Assembly (NCBI GenBank): GCA_902725215.1
Contig: CACUVI010000023.1
Coordinates: forward strand, 124,803 to 188,802
From: Rhodospirillaceae bacterium LM-1
Lineage (GTDB): Bacteria > Pseudomonadota > Alphaproteobacteria > Rhodospirillales > WMHbin7
DNA length: 64,000 nucleotides
Direction of reading: 5' to 3'
In this document: in pieces, positions 16,469 through 29,654 of the stretch
Layout: every line of letters begins with the position of its first letter
Numbering within the stretch: the stretch's first letter is position 1
Position numbers and translations under genes: made by a program
The notes under the pieces: model-generated
Databases searched by the model: none
Seen by the model: the letters and a program-made list of their open reading frames with translations, nothing else
What the model was told of the DNA's origin: nothing

Positions 16469-16618
16469 ATGGCCAAGGGTCAAAAGCGCAGCGGGCGCGA
16501 GCCGAAGAAGCCGAAAATGGCGGTGAAGAAGGTCGAAGTGCCAGTTTCGATCTTTGACGAGAGGTCGCCGGCGACCTCGGCGAAGAAAGCGATGAAAAGC
16601 CATACGGTCAGGCATTAG
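16469..16618 (+). CDS. Small basic MAKGQ-type protein, 49 residues
   Basis: A 49-codon gene with a strong AGGAGG six bases before the ATG. It starts MAKGQKRSGREPKKPKM, followed by a Lys-rich stretch and PVSIFDERS, and ends in HTVRH. Very similar short basic proteins starting MAKGQ-x-RS-x-KE-x-KKPK occur in many proteobacteria as uncharacterised proteins. It directly follows the RMF-like gene, so both are probably on one transcript. A ribosome- or RNA-associated role would suit its charge but is a guess. Confidence 0.75.
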   Translation: MAKGQKRSGREPKKPKMAVKKVEVPVSIFDERSPATSAKKAMKSHTVRH

Positions 16619-16741
16619 CGCCCGCAAGACACGCGGTTGCTATTTCGTCCTTCAGTCAGAAGCAAGAGGCTCTGGCGGCTTTCTGGCGGCTTGCCGCTTG
16701 GGCGGCGGCGGAGCTTCGCTGGTTTGGGCGCTCCAAGCAAA

Positions 16742-16850
16742 AGAAAGCCCCTGGTTTGCACCAGGGGCTAAGTCAATACAGGGAGGCTTCACGTCTGGGA
16801 GACGTAGGGTTCCAACGAACCCCTTTCGAGCGTCACACTCGAAACTCGTG
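16742..16850 (-). ncRNA. Candidate structured small RNA with its own terminator
   Basis: On the minus strand there are four hairpins in about 105 bases. The stems are TTCGAG...CTCGAA, GGGTTC...GAACCC, ACGTCT...AGACGT, and finally AGCCCCTGG...CCAGGGGCT running into TTTCTTTT as a terminator. An unpaired GCCTCCCT stretch lies between the third and fourth hairpins, the kind of anti-Shine-Dalgarno segment seen in several alphaproteobacterial small RNAs. No protein frame explains the structure. I cannot match it to a named RNA. Confidence 0.45.
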
Positions 16851-17067
16851 AACATCGCGCTGCATCTGTTGCGCCGCAATATTCGTGGTTTCCTATATAA
16901 CGAGATAGAGCTTTTCTAACCATGTAGAATTCCACAGCTCTGCCATGCACAATGCGCATGGCTTGATGTCTTTGTAAAATCAGTTGGTTAGTAGGCGGTT
17001 GGTGCTTGCAGCCATGCCGGACCGCAAAATGGAGGGTGGTTTTCCCCCGCCCGCTAGATGATCGCTC

Positions 17068-18966
17068 TTAAATTTCAACCTGACCGCCAAGTTCGACGAC
17101 ACGGTTGACCGGCAGATGGAAGAAGTCCATAGCGCTGGCGGCCATCCGCGACAGGCTTGCATAGGCGTAGGCTTGCCAAGGGGGCAAATCGGATTTTCCC
17201 TGCGGAACGATGGTCTCGCGGCTGAGAAAATATGAGATGGACAGAGGTTCGTAGAAAAATCCGAGTTGGTCGCCGCGCGCCAACGCCAGCGCTTTGGGAA
17301 TGTCGGGGTCTTGCATGAAGCCAAAGTTCAAGGTGATTTGGTGGAATCCATGGTCCAGCGCGCGCGCTTCGATCCTTTGCTCTTGCGAGACCACGGGCAC
17401 ATCGGCCGTTTTCACGGTCAAAACCACCACGCGCTCATGCAAGACCTTGTTGTGCTTGATATTGTGCATCAAGGCCAAGGGAGCGCCCTGTTCGGATCCG
17501 TGCAGAAAAATCGCCGTGCCGGGAACGCGCGCCAGCTTCTCGGACAGATGTTCAAGAAAGCCCTCGATCGGCATGGCGTCCGTTTGAATGCGCGACAGGT
17601 GAACGTCGCGGCCTCGCTTCCAGGTCGTGAACAGGACGAAGCAGCCCAAGCCGACAGCCAATGGAAACCAGCCGCCTTGTTCAATTTTCACGATGTTGGC
17701 CAGAAAGAAGCCAAGATCGATCACCAGGAACAAACCGATCAGTGAATAGGCGTAACGCTTGCGCCACTTCCAGGCTTTCAGCATGACAATGCCAACCAGA
17801 ATGGCTGTGACGGCCATGGTGCCGGTGACTGCAATTCCATAAGCCGCCGCCAGTCTGGAGGAAGAGCCAAAACCGATGACCAGGGCGGCAATCATCACCA
17901 TCAGCGTCCAATTCACGAAGGGCATGTAGATTTGGCCGCTTTCGTGCTGAGAGGTGTGAATGATGCGCAAGCGCGGCAGGTAACCCAGTTGGATGGCTTG
18001 GCGTGTGATCGAGAAGGCGCCCGAGATCGTGGCTTGCGAGGCGATCACGGTCGCCATGGCCGCAAGGATGACCAGCGGCAGCGTGGCCCAGTCGGGCACC
18101 ATAAGGAAAAATGGATTTTCGATGGCTTCAGGATGGGTCAGCAGCAAAGCGCCCTGGCCGAAATAATTGAGCAACAAGGATGGCAGGGCGAAGCCGTACC
18201 AGGCCAGCGCGATCGGCAGCCGCCCAAAATGCCCCATGTCGGCGTATAGCGCTTCGGCCCCGGTCACCACCAAGACGATAGCGCCCAGCGACAGAAAGCC
18301 GTTCAAGCCGTTGTTGAGAAGAAAGAGGAGTGCATGATGCGGCGACAGGGCAAATAGCACGCCGGGATTCAAGCCGATATTCTTGATTCCACTGAACGCC
18401 AGCGTAGCGAACCAGATGGCGACGATGGGACCGAACAATGTGCCGACAGTGGCGGTGCCATAGCGCTGGATGGCGAACAGGCCGGTCAGAATCAGAAGCG
18501 TCAGCGGCAGGATGTAGTGGGAAAAGCCCGGCTTGGCGACATCCAATCCCTCGATGGCCGAGAGAATCGAAATGGCGGGCGTGATCAAGCTGTCGCCATA
18601 GAAAAGACCGGCCGCGAACAGGCCCAGCGCAACGACAACCGCGCCTTTCCCGCTGTCTCCCAGAAGGCGCATGACCGAGGCCAGCAAGGCCAAGCTGCCG
18701 CCTTCACCGCGATTGTCGGCCCGCATGACCACCAGCACATATTTGAATGAAACAACGCACATGATCGACCAGAACACCAGCGACAGCGCGCCCAAAACAT
18801 GCGGCTTGTCGATGGGCAGCGCATGCTGGCTGCCGAAAGTTTCCTTGATGGCGTAGAGCGGGCTGGTGCCGATATCGCCAAAGACGACGCCGAGGGCAGC
18901 CAGCGTCAGACCGGGGATGCGGCCAACGCCTTTCGCGGTCTCAAGACCGGATGTTGAAATCGACAT
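17068..18966 (-). CDS. kup: Low-affinity potassium transporter Kup
   Basis: A 632-residue member of the KUP/HAK/KT family. The hallmark GVVFGDIGTSPLYAIKE is near residues 27-43, followed by about 12 membrane helices and a cytoplasmic C-terminal domain (from about 450). Kup imports K+ with protons. The protein is complete and of normal length (E. coli 622). It is divergent from dps, with a small palindrome between the two starts. Confidence 0.95.
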   Translation of the reverse strand: MSISTSGLETAKGVGRIPGLTLAALGVVFGDIGTSPLYAIKETFGSQHALPIDKPHVLGALSLVFWSIMCVVSFKYVLVVMRADNRGEGGSLALLASVMRLLGDSGKGAVVVALGLFAAGLFYGDSLITPAISILSAIEGLDVAKPGFSHYILPLTLLILTGLFAIQRYGTATVGTLFGPIVAIWFATLAFSGIKNIGLNPGVLFALSPHHALLFLLNNGLNGFLSLGAIVLVVTGAEALYADMGHFGRLPIALAWYGFALPSLLLNYFGQGALLLTHPEAIENPFFLMVPDWATLPLVILAAMATVIASQATISGAFSITRQAIQLGYLPRLRIIHTSQHESGQIYMPFVNWTLMVMIAALVIGFGSSSRLAAAYGIAVTGTMAVTAILVGIVMLKAWKWRKRYAYSLIGLFLVIDLGFFLANIVKIEQGGWFPLAVGLGCFVLFTTWKRGRDVHLSRIQTDAMPIEGFLEHLSEKLARVPGTAIFLHGSEQGAPLALMHNIKHNKVLHERVVVLTVKTADVPVVSQEQRIEARALDHGFHQITLNFGFMQDPDIPKALALARGDQLGFFYEPLSISYFLSRETIVPQGKSDLPPWQAYAYASLSRMAASAMDFFHLPVNRVVELGGQVEI

Positions 18967-18999
18967 GTTGCTTGGGGTGTTCCTGCCATGAAAGGGTGG

Positions 19000-19019
19000 T
19001 ATAAGGGAATACCCTTATA
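19000..19019. promoter_or_regulatory. Perfect 8-bp inverted repeat in the kup-dps divergent region
   Basis: TATAAGGG-AATA-CCCTTATA lies 34 bases upstream of the kup start. It could be an operator for kup or overlap its promoter. I do not recognise the cognate regulator. Confidence 0.4.
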
Positions 19020-19157
19020 TGATCGCTGTCAAGCCGATTGGCTAATCTGAACTAAGTTATTTGGTCGATTACTCGGCGCGAAATAATCAATTTGAACTAT
19101 GCTTTTGAGGGGGCTAACCTTTCATGGCAAACGAGAATTCGCGAGAGGAGAAAACCA

Positions 19158-19640
19158 ATGGCAAAGTCAATTCCCGTCATCGACATCGGCATCCCGGAAA
19201 AGAAGCGCAAGGCGATCGGTCAGGGATTGTCGCGGCTATTGGCCGACAGCTACACGCTGTATCTGAAGACGCACAATTTCCATTGGAACGTGACCGGGCC
19301 GATGTTCAACACGCTGCATCTGATGTTCGAGGCGCAGTACAATGAGATGGCCCTGGCCGTTGATCTGGTCGCCGAGCGCATTCGCGCGCTTGATCTGCCC
19401 GCTCCCGGCAGCTATGCCGAATTCGGCAAGCTGACAGTGCTGAAGGAAGCGCATGGCGTGCCCAAGGCGATGGAGATGGTGCGCCAGTTGGTCAAGGACC
19501 ACGAAGCGGTCGTGCGCACGGCCCGCGAGGTTTTCCCTCTGGCCGAAGATGCGAAGGACGAGCCGACCTGCGATCTTTTGACTCAGCGCATGCAGGTCCA
19601 CGAAAAAACGGCCTGGATGCTGCGCAGCCTGCTGGATTGA
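19158..19640 (+). CDS. dps: Dps-type ferritin-like DNA-protection protein
   Basis: A 160-residue four-helix-bundle protein. The intersubunit ferroxidase residues are in [12 protein letters not shown] and [22 protein letters not shown]. Dps dodecamers oxidise Fe2+ with peroxide, store iron and coat DNA in starvation. The ATG at 19158 is preferred over an earlier frame start because GAGAGGAG precedes it and the family starts there. A strong terminator follows. Confidence 0.93.
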   Translation: MAKSIPVIDIGIPEKKRKAIGQGLSRLLADSYTLYLKTHNFHWNVTGPMFNTLHLMFEAQYNEMALAVDLVAERIRALDLPAPGSYAEFGKLTVLKEAHGVPKAMEMVRQLVKDHEAVVRTAREVFPLAEDAKDEPTCDLLTQRMQVHEKTAWMLRSLLD

Positions 19641-19662
19641 CACCAAGCGGCATGACGAAAGC

Positions 19663-19690
19663 GGGGGGGCTGAAAAGCCCCCCATTTTCT
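19663..19690 (+). terminator. Terminator of dps
   Basis: The stem GGGGGGC / GCCCCCC has a TGAAAA loop and is followed by ATTTTCTTG. It lies 23 bases after the dps stop. Confidence 0.75.
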
Positions 19691-19697
19691 TGAAGCG

Positions 19698-22600
19698 TTA
19701 CATCTCGACGGGGGCGGACATGCGTTCCACCGTCATGCGCAGCCATTGTCTGGCGCGCTCGGCGCTAAGCGGCTTCGAGTAAAGATATCCCTGGGCCATG
19801 TCGCAGCCCAGCTTGCGCAACAGATCGGCTTCGACTTGCGATTCCACGCCCTCGGCAACGGTTGTCAGTTCCAGCGTCTGTCCCAGATTCACGATGGCCT
19901 CGACGATGGCCAGGTCTTCGCTGTTGCTGCCCAGATCGGTGATGAAGCCGCGATCGATCTTCAAGACGTCGATGGGCAGCCGCTTCAGATAGCTAAGGCT
20001 TGAATAGCCGGTGCCGAAATCGTCGACGGCTAGCCGCACGCCCATTTCCTTCAGTTCCTGCAAGACCTGCGCGGCCTGGGCGGCGTTGGACATGACGGTG
20101 GATTCGGTGATTTCAAGCTCGAGCCTTGCGGGGTCAAGGCCTGTGCGGGTCAGAATGTCTTTGATGCGTTCCAGCAGCTTCAGGTCCTGGAACTGACGGC
20201 AGGACAGATTGACCGAGACGTGATCGACGGGAAGGTCTTTGTCCAGCCACTGTTTGACCTGTCGGCAGGCCGTTTCCAGCACCCAGGCGCCGATCGGCAG
20301 GATCAGCCCGGTATCCTCGGCCAACGGAATGAATTCGGCAGGCGAGACCAAGCCATGCGCCGGATGGTTCCAGCGAATCAAGGCTTCGACCCCCGACGGC
20401 TCGGTGCTGGAAAGCCGCACTTTCGGCTGATAGAACACTTCAAACTCGCCCATTTCCAGGGCTTGGCGCAAACCGGATTCCATTTCCAGGCGCTCGGTGG
20501 CGCGGCTGTTCATGCTGGTGTCGAAGAAACGATAGGTGTTTCGCCCGCCCGCCTTGGCCTGATACATGGCGGTGTCGGCGTTCTTCAACAGTTCGGTGGC
20601 GTCGATGCCGTCTTGGGGAAAGACGGCGATGCCGATGCTGGTTCCGGCGTGCAGGGATTGCCCGCCCAGTTCAAAACGCTCGGTCACCAGGGAAACGATG
20701 CGTTCGGCCAGATGAGCCAGTTCGGCGGTCGATCCGAAATCGGTCAGAATGATCACGAATTCGTCGCCGCCCAGGCGGGCCACCGTATCGCTTTTGCGCA
20801 CGCACAAGAGAAGGCGCTCGGAAACGCCCTGCAAAAGCATGTCGCCGATATCGTGCCCCAAACTGTCGTTGATCACCTTGAAACGGTCGAGATCCAGGAA
20901 CATCACGGCGACGCGCACGACGTCGCGACGCGCCAAGTCCAGCGCATGCGCCAGACGATCTTGCAACAGCAAGCGGTTGGGCAGGCCGGTCAGCGCATCG
21001 TGATAGGCTTGGTGCTTGATGCGCTCGTCCTTCTTGCGCGCTTCCGTCACGTCGCTGAACACGGCAACGAAGCGAAGCGCCTTGCCACTCTCGTCTCGCA
21101 CCGCCGTGATGGTCTGCCAGACGATGAACAGTTCGCCAGATTTCTTGCGGTTCCACACTTCGTCTTGCCAGCGCCCCTCGGCTTGCAACGACTTCCACAT
21201 GTCCGCGTAGAAGGCCTCGTCGTGATGGTCGGACTTCAAGATGCGCGGTGTCTGTCCAATCGCCTCCTCGGGCGCATAGCCGGTGATTTCGCTAAAGGCG
21301 GCGTTGACCGATAAAATAATTCCGTGACCGTCGGTCACCACCACGCCGTCATGCGTCGATTCATAGACGCTGGCAGCCAGTTTCAGTTCGCGCTGGGCCT
21401 TGTGCAGTTCGGTGATGTCGTTGCCGTAGATATTGATGTAATCGGTGTCGGGAATCGGCACCAAATTCAGGGACAGGCACTGGCCGTCCACTTGGCATTC
21501 GTGAGTACGGATTTGCCGATCCGCCATGACTTCGCGAACCCTGGCGTCCCAGGGGGCTGGCAGTTTGCCGCCCTGCTTGGCGCCCAGCATGGCGAGAAAA
21601 GGCAGGCTGGCGTCGTTGGCCTGCATGACGATGCCGTTCTCATGCACGCGCAGAACCGGGAAGGGGTTCTGCGTCGGAAACAGCGCCATCGATTTCTGCT
21701 CTTCTTGCGAGCGGCGCAGCATCGTCACGTCCTTGACCAGCACTAGGCTGGCCAAGCCTTGCCCGCGCAGTTTTAGGCGTTCGAAAATATGCAACCCGCC
21801 TGTTTCGTCTTCCAGCGCGATGTCGCCTTCGTCGTCGGCATGCGCAATGAAGCGGGCGATGTCGCCAAATCTTCTGACCATGTCTTGCATGGTTGCGTTT
21901 TCTGGCACGACGCCACCCTCATCCAAGCGGATGATGCCTACGCCCAAGTGGCCCGTCACGTCGTGCAGAACGCGCAATCGTTCCACCTCGGTCTCGGCCT
22001 TCATGCGAAAGGCCATGTGTTTGAGTTTTTCCTCGGCCTCGCGCTCCAGACGGGAACGTGCCTTCATCACCTCGTCGGTCATGCGCTCGATCTGGATTTC
22101 CAATCCCTTCAACTCGTCTTCCTGCCGCTCTTTCTCAAGTGCCGTGCCGAAGGCCTGACGGGAAAAATGGCTGACCCGTTCGGAAACGCGGTTCAGGCGC
22201 CAGATCAAATAGGTCAGGGTTGCGGCAAACAACAGCGACAAGGTCAGCGCCAGCGAGGTGCGTTGCAGGCGCTCTTGTGAAAGAATCGGCTGGACAAGCA
22301 GATTCATGCGCTCCTTGGGAATCAGGGTGGTGAAGTTGGCCCTGATCTCGGAAGCGCCGTAATCGAAGAATTCCTCGCCGGTGACCAGAAAGCGCTCCTC
22401 CAAACGGTCGATCAGGGAACCTGTGGGCATGATTTCGGGTTCGGTGCTGGCCAATACCCGGGCCGGATTGCCAGCGGCCAGGATCAGGATATGGTTCTTG
22501 TCTCGAAATAGGCCCTGGCCGCTAAGAAGGAAGTCGTCGTCGATCTGGGAAACCAGCATGACATAGGCGGCCGTCTTACCTTCGTCGCCTAGGATGGCGC

Positions 22601-23156
22601 TGGCCGAAAAAAGATAGGGAATGCCGTCGAACATGCGCAGCTGCGCATCCTCAAGGGCCACGGCGATCTGGCGCAGATTGATCAGCGCCAGCGCGTCGGG
22701 AAATGGTATGGCGCTGGTGGCGTAGCCGTCCAGCACCAAGCCGGTCGGGTCGAGCACCAGGGCGAAATAGACGGGGGGGAACGAGCGCAGGACGCTTTTT
22801 CTGGGAAACCAGGAGGGCGTTTTGACCTTGATCCCGGCGGGCATCTCCACCGGCGGATGGACGCCCGTTTTGTAGGGGCGGACATGCTTGTCCAGGATAT
22901 GTTCGTGGGCATAGTCGCTGGCGGCGATGGTTTGTGCCAGAACATGGTGGGCGCGCAGCGAAACGTCGAAGCGCAGGCGGTCTTCATGGGCCTGCACTTC
23001 AAGCCTTGCTGCGAATTCGCGCTCGACCAGTTCGCGCGTTCTGGCGCTTTGGGTGATGTCCAGAATCAGCCAAATGGGCGTAAGGGCCGCAAGGCCCAAA
23101 AGCCCCATCTTCGCCACCACGGACAAGCGGCTCAGTTTCTTGAGCAAATCCCCCAT
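19698..23156 (-). CDS. Membrane sensor with PAS, GGDEF and EAL domains
   Basis: A 1152-residue cyclic-di-GMP enzyme. It has an N-terminal membrane helix (about 18-33), a large periplasmic sensor region, a second helix near 300-318, and a coiled-coil linker. Two PAS-like domains follow (the second around [23 protein letters not shown] with a PAC motif), then GGDEF (about residue 799, motif RLGGDEF) and EAL (about 925, motif EALIRW). Both catalytic motifs are intact, so it could make and break c-di-GMP. It follows a solute-binding-protein gene with a 9-base gap, suggesting that protein feeds a ligand signal to the periplasmic domain. Confidence 0.92.
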   Translation of the reverse strand: MGDLLKKLSRLSVVAKMGLLGLAALTPIWLILDITQSARTRELVEREFAARLEVQAHEDRLRFDVSLRAHHVLAQTIAASDYAHEHILDKHVRPYKTGVHPPVEMPAGIKVKTPSWFPRKSVLRSFPPVYFALVLDPTGLVLDGYATSAIPFPDALALINLRQIAVALEDAQLRMFDGIPYLFSASAILGDEGKTAAYVMLVSQIDDDFLLSGQGLFRDKNHILILAAGNPARVLASTEPEIMPTGSLIDRLEERFLVTGEEFFDYGASEIRANFTTLIPKERMNLLVQPILSQERLQRTSLALTLSLLFAATLTYLIWRLNRVSERVSHFSRQAFGTALEKERQEDELKGLEIQIERMTDEVMKARSRLEREAEEKLKHMAFRMKAETEVERLRVLHDVTGHLGVGIIRLDEGGVVPENATMQDMVRRFGDIARFIAHADDEGDIALEDETGGLHIFERLKLRGQGLASLVLVKDVTMLRRSQEEQKSMALFPTQNPFPVLRVHENGIVMQANDASLPFLAMLGAKQGGKLPAPWDARVREVMADRQIRTHECQVDGQCLSLNLVPIPDTDYINIYGNDITELHKAQRELKLAASVYESTHDGVVVTDGHGIILSVNAAFSEITGYAPEEAIGQTPRILKSDHHDEAFYADMWKSLQAEGRWQDEVWNRKKSGELFIVWQTITAVRDESGKALRFVAVFSDVTEARKKDERIKHQAYHDALTGLPNRLLLQDRLAHALDLARRDVVRVAVMFLDLDRFKVINDSLGHDIGDMLLQGVSERLLLCVRKSDTVARLGGDEFVIILTDFGSTAELAHLAERIVSLVTERFELGGQSLHAGTSIGIAVFPQDGIDATELLKNADTAMYQAKAGGRNTYRFFDTSMNSRATERLEMESGLRQALEMGEFEVFYQPKVRLSSTEPSGVEALIRWNHPAHGLVSPAEFIPLAEDTGLILPIGAWVLETACRQVKQWLDKDLPVDHVSVNLSCRQFQDLKLLERIKDILTRTGLDPARLELEITESTVMSNAAQAAQVLQELKEMGVRLAVDDFGTGYSSLSYLKRLPIDVLKIDRGFITDLGSNSEDLAIVEAIVNLGQTLELTTVAEGVESQVEADLLRKLGCDMAQGYLYSKPLSAERARQWLRMTVERMSAPVEM

Positions 23157-23165
23157 AAGATCCGC

Positions 23166-24200
23166 TTATCCTATCTCACCGACCAATTCGTCGTTTTTGA
23201 ACTTCCAGCCCTTTTTGCGAAGTTCCTGGGCGGATAGGATGCCAAAATAGGGATCGATTTTGGGCGCGCTGGCAACCAGAGTGGCGGTCAGGTCTTGCGC
23301 TTTAGAATTGACGGCGGGACCCGCCTCCCAGCTTGAGATGCCCATGACGCGGTAGAAAGGATAACGACCCTCGGCCGCCGCCTGCAAATCCGAAGGATGA
23401 ATGCCGTTCAGTTTCAAGATTTTCACCTGTCCCCGCTTGGCGTTGTCGGCGATGTGATACAGCGTTTCCCAGCCGATCGCATCCTTTGTCTGCGACACCT
23501 CGATAATCATGTCCTTGACGGCGGTCACGTCCAGCGATTGGCGGGCGAAATCGTCGGGATTGCCGATCAACAACTTCCAATGTCCGGGCCTTGGCTTGCA
23601 ATGCAGCCGGGTGATGGCCTGCACCTCGCTTTTAGTGGCGATGCCGCTCATCGGCAAGTCGGACCAGCTTTGAGTCGCACCCGAAAACAAGGCGCGGGCC
23701 TGTTCCCAAGTAATGTCGTTCAGCGGGTTGGACGGATGGACGATGATGGCCACCGGACTGATGCCGATGGTGTAATAACGAACTCCCGGCAGCCGGTCGA
23801 CGACGCCAGGTGGGCAGCACATGCCGGTGATGTCGGCGCTTTTTTCGCCAAGCGCCGCGCTGGCCAAGCCGCAGGTGCCTTCCTGGGCCGCCAGTTTCAG
23901 TCCCTTCTCTTTTCCCCATTTCATGGCGAAGGGCACAAGAGCCGGGAAAATCTGTTGATCGAGAGCCAGCATCAGATCGACGCCCTGCGGGCGAGTGATC
24001 CCGCGCTCCACCCAGCTTGACGGCATCGGAGTCAGGGCGTCGGGCGGGCTGAAGGGCTGGCCGCCCAGGCTTTTTGCCTGCGATGCGGCGGGGAAGGGGC
24101 GCAATAAGGCGCCTCCCAGGGCCAAGCCGCCAGTCGCCATCAGAAAACGGCGCCGGTCCAGGGGGGTCGCATTTCGCGAACTCTGTGAATTAGTTGGCAT
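23166..24200 (-). CDS. Twin-arginine-exported periplasmic solute-binding protein (PstS-like)
   Basis: A 344-residue protein with a Tat signal (DRRRFLMATGG at about 15-25) and a type II periplasmic-binding fold. The segment IVHPSNPLNDITWEQARALFSG is typical of PstS-like phosphate-binding relatives. The start at 24200 has GGGAGG upstream. No ABC permease or ATPase genes accompany it; instead the next gene in the operon is a membrane GGDEF/EAL protein. It therefore looks like the sensory subunit of a c-di-GMP input rather than a transporter component. Confidence 0.82.
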   Translation of the reverse strand: MPTNSQSSRNATPLDRRRFLMATGGLALGGALLRPFPAASQAKSLGGQPFSPPDALTPMPSSWVERGITRPQGVDLMLALDQQIFPALVPFAMKWGKEKGLKLAAQEGTCGLASAALGEKSADITGMCCPPGVVDRLPGVRYYTIGISPVAIIVHPSNPLNDITWEQARALFSGATQSWSDLPMSGIATKSEVQAITRLHCKPRPGHWKLLIGNPDDFARQSLDVTAVKDMIIEVSQTKDAIGWETLYHIADNAKRGQVKILKLNGIHPSDLQAAAEGRYPFYRVMGISSWEAGPAVNSKAQDLTATLVASAPKIDPYFGILSAQELRKKGWKFKNDELVGEIG

Positions 24201-24542
24201 TTCAGCCTCCCTCAATTTCCACGTTTCCCAAGTCCTTTCAAACCCGAGTCGCCATCTCTTTGCCTTATGCGTCCATGCAGCGCCAAGGCCCAGGCAAGAA
24301 CGGTAATCGATATTTCGCGCCAGGAAAAACCGAAAATCGTTAAAAAACATAGCGTTAAATTATAGGGCGATAAAGTTGTGTGAAATAGATACTTCTACCT
24401 GCTCTAACAGGTCATATCGATAATGCTGGGTTTCAAGCCCCGGCAGCGGCTTCATGACGGAATTGTCATGGCGGGACTTGCCATGGCTGTCTGGCGTGGT
24501 ATCTAAGGGCGCCCGAAAGACGCCCAGACATAAGGCCTGCCC
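24201..24542. other. Divergent intergenic region before carB
   Basis: This 342-base gap holds the promoters of the binding-protein operon and carB. The central part (about 24330-24420) is AT-rich. I see no gene, riboswitch or clear operator. Confidence 0.5.
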
Positions 24543-27782
<3,240 letters not shown>

Positions 27783-27802
27783 GATATCGCCTGAGCAGGC
27801 TG

Positions 27803-27843
27803 CCCCTCTGCTGCGAGCAGAGGGGTGGGGTTGTTTTGTTTTT
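27803..27843 (+). terminator. Terminator of carB
   Basis: The stem CCCCTCTGCT / AGCAGAGGGG has a 3-base loop and is followed by a T-rich tract (GTTGTTTTGTTTTT). Confidence 0.8.
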
Positions 27844-27871
27844 CCTTTCCCACAACGGCAGGGGAGCCGGC

Positions 27872-28345
27872 ATGGAAAAGATACCAATGACGCCCGAGGG
27901 GCTTTCCCGCCTTGAGGAAGAGCTGCGGAATTTGCGCTCCGCTGAACGGCCGGCCGTTATCCGCGCCATCGCGGAAGCGCGTGAGCATGGCGATCTTTCC
28001 GAAAACGCCGAGTATCATGCCGCGCGCGAGCGTCAGAGTTTCATCGAAGGGCGCATTGCCGAACTCGAAGATATTTGCAGCCGCGCCCAGGTCATCGATC
28101 CCAAGCAGTTCTCGGGCGATGTCGTGCGCTTTGGCGCTACGGTCACCTTGGCCGACGAGGATTCCGACGACGAACCCACTTATCGCATCGTGGGCGCTCA
28201 TGAATCGGATATTTCAAAGGGGCTGATTTCCGTTCACTCGCCCCTGGCCCGCGCCCTTATCGCCAAGAAGCTGGGCGATACGGTGGAAGTGAAAACGCCG
28301 TCGGGCATGAAGTCGTACGAAATCGTGAATGTGAAGTATGTTTGA
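27872..28345 (+). CDS. greA: Transcription elongation factor GreA
   Basis: A 157-residue factor that rescues backtracked RNA polymerase by stimulating transcript cleavage. The coiled-coil N-terminal domain carries the tip acidic motif ([14 protein letters not shown]) and the C-terminal FKBP-like domain follows. It begins [25 protein letters not shown] lies upstream of the ATG at 27872. Confidence 0.96.
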   Translation: MEKIPMTPEGLSRLEEELRNLRSAERPAVIRAIAEAREHGDLSENAEYHAARERQSFIEGRIAELEDICSRAQVIDPKQFSGDVVRFGATVTLADEDSDDEPTYRIVGAHESDISKGLISVHSPLARALIAKKLGDTVEVKTPSGMKSYEIVNVKYV

Positions 28346-28370
28346 GCCCTTTGCGGCTCGCCACAAATTC

Positions 28371-28446
28371 CGTCATGCCCGGCCTTGAGCCGGGCATCCA
28401 CGTTTATGAATGTCGCATGGATGGCCGGGTCAAGCCCGGCCATGAC
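28371..28446. repeat. Paired palindromic intergenic repeat of the alphaproteobacterial REP type
   Basis: Two long hairpins, ATGCCCGGC-CTTGA-GCCGGGCAT (28375-28397) and ATGGCCGGG-TCAAG-CCCGGCCAT (28421-28443), are separated by 23 bases. This is the common repeat whose translation gives the spurious peptide MAGLDPAIH. It lies between convergent greA and the glycosyltransferase gene. Confidence 0.8.
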
Positions 28447-28451
28447 TTTTA

Positions 28452-29654
28452 TCAGGGTAAACCCAGCATCTCCCTGGCTTGCCGGATCGCGTCTTGAACG
28501 TCAAGACGCGCCACGCATTCATAGCGCTCGCCTTGGAAAGGTAGTTGGCAGTCGCCGATGCAGCCTTGGCAGGGCATATCGGACACCATCACCCTAAGAT
28601 TGGCAGGCGCAAAGGCCAAGGCGTGCGGCAAGACTTCGCCGACATAGGCCGCCGCCGAAAGCGACAAAGTGGGCACGCCCGTCAAGGATGCCAGATGCAT
28701 GGTGGCGCTGTCGGTGGCGATAACCAGCCGGGCCGCCTTGAACAGCGGGAGCAAGGCCTGGAACGGGCGTTCGATCACGCCCAGTCGGTTCGCCAGTTCC
28801 TTGAAATCAGGATTGCGTTCGACATCGCCCGGTCCCGCCAGCAGCTTCAGATCGAAATCGGAAAATTCCCGCGCCAACACGCCCCAGAAATCCGGCAAAG
28901 GTTGGCGGTCGCGGCTGGAAGCGAAGGGCGAAAAAAGGATAGTTGGGCGCGCCAGAGGTTCGGCAGGAATGCTCAAGTGGCTGTCATGCAGCTTCAGGCG
29001 CGGCGTTTCCGGCGGCTGGCCGGTCAGCGCCTGGGCCAGATGCAGCCAGCGTTCGATCATGCTGGCTGGCCGGGGGGCGGCGACGAGCTTGGACAGGCGC
29101 TTGGCGTTGCGTTGCAGCTTGTCGCCAAATTTCGGCCAGGGTTTGGGTTCGAAGGCGGCGGAAAAATCGGCACCATGCGCCGCCGCCATCAACAGCGCGT
29201 CATCCATCCAGGGATGCCGGCGCCAATCCAGCGAAACAACGCTTCTGACATTCCAGGCGCGCACCTGGGCCAACGTGGCGAAGCGGTATCGCCAGTCCTT
29301 CATCAGCCGATAGAAATCGACGATTTCCACCTGGATGCCGGGCGGCATGGCAAAGGCGGTTTTGGCCGATTCCCTGCGCAAGAGAAGGCGAATGGTTTCG
29401 CCAGGACCCGCTCTAGAAATTTGTTTTGAGCTTGGATTCACGTTTAACTCCGCGTCGCCTGAGTGACTTGGAGTTAAACGATCCTGCGCTAGGGGGCGAA
29501 AGGCGTCGATCACGCAGGCCAGCAGCAGCACGTCGCCAAGACCGCCCGCCTCGATCAGCAAAAGGCCGCTGGGTTTCTTGTCTTTGACGCGGGCGGCGCC
29601 TGCTTTGTGGGCAAGAGGATCGGCCAGCGCCCTTAAGCGCCGCAGCGTGATCAT
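28452..29654 (-). CDS. Glycosyltransferase family 9 (heptosyltransferase-like)
   Basis: A 400-residue protein with the GT9 two-domain look: LLIEAGGLGDVLLLACVIDAF near residues 32-52 and the donor-binding DSATMHLASLTGVPTLSLSA in the C-terminal half. It ends with a Cys-rich stretch (PCQGCIGDCQLPF) seen in some GT9 relatives. The family adds sugars to lipopolysaccharide core or other surface glycans. The ATG at 29654 overlaps the stop of the upstream Lrp-type regulator by 4 bases, so the two are coupled. The substrate is unknown. Confidence 0.82.
   Translation of the reverse strand: MITLRRLRALADPLAHKAGAARVKDKKPSGLLLIEAGGLGDVLLLACVIDAFRPLAQDRLTPSHSGDAELNVNPSSKQISRAGPGETIRLLLRRESAKTAFAMPPGIQVEIVDFYRLMKDWRYRFATLAQVRAWNVRSVVSLDWRRHPWMDDALLMAAAHGADFSAAFEPKPWPKFGDKLQRNAKRLSKLVAAPRPASMIERWLHLAQALTGQPPETPRLKLHDSHLSIPAEPLARPTILFSPFASSRDRQPLPDFWGVLAREFSDFDLKLLAGPGDVERNPDFKELANRLGVIERPFQALLPLFKAARLVIATDSATMHLASLTGVPTLSLSAAAYVGEVLPHALAFAPANLRVMVSDMPCQGCIGDCQLPFQGERYECVARLDVQDAIRQAREMLGLP

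Noticed and set aside
28234-28443. A small frame encoding MAGLDPAIHATF
   Set aside because: It is the known spurious translation of the palindromic intergenic repeat.
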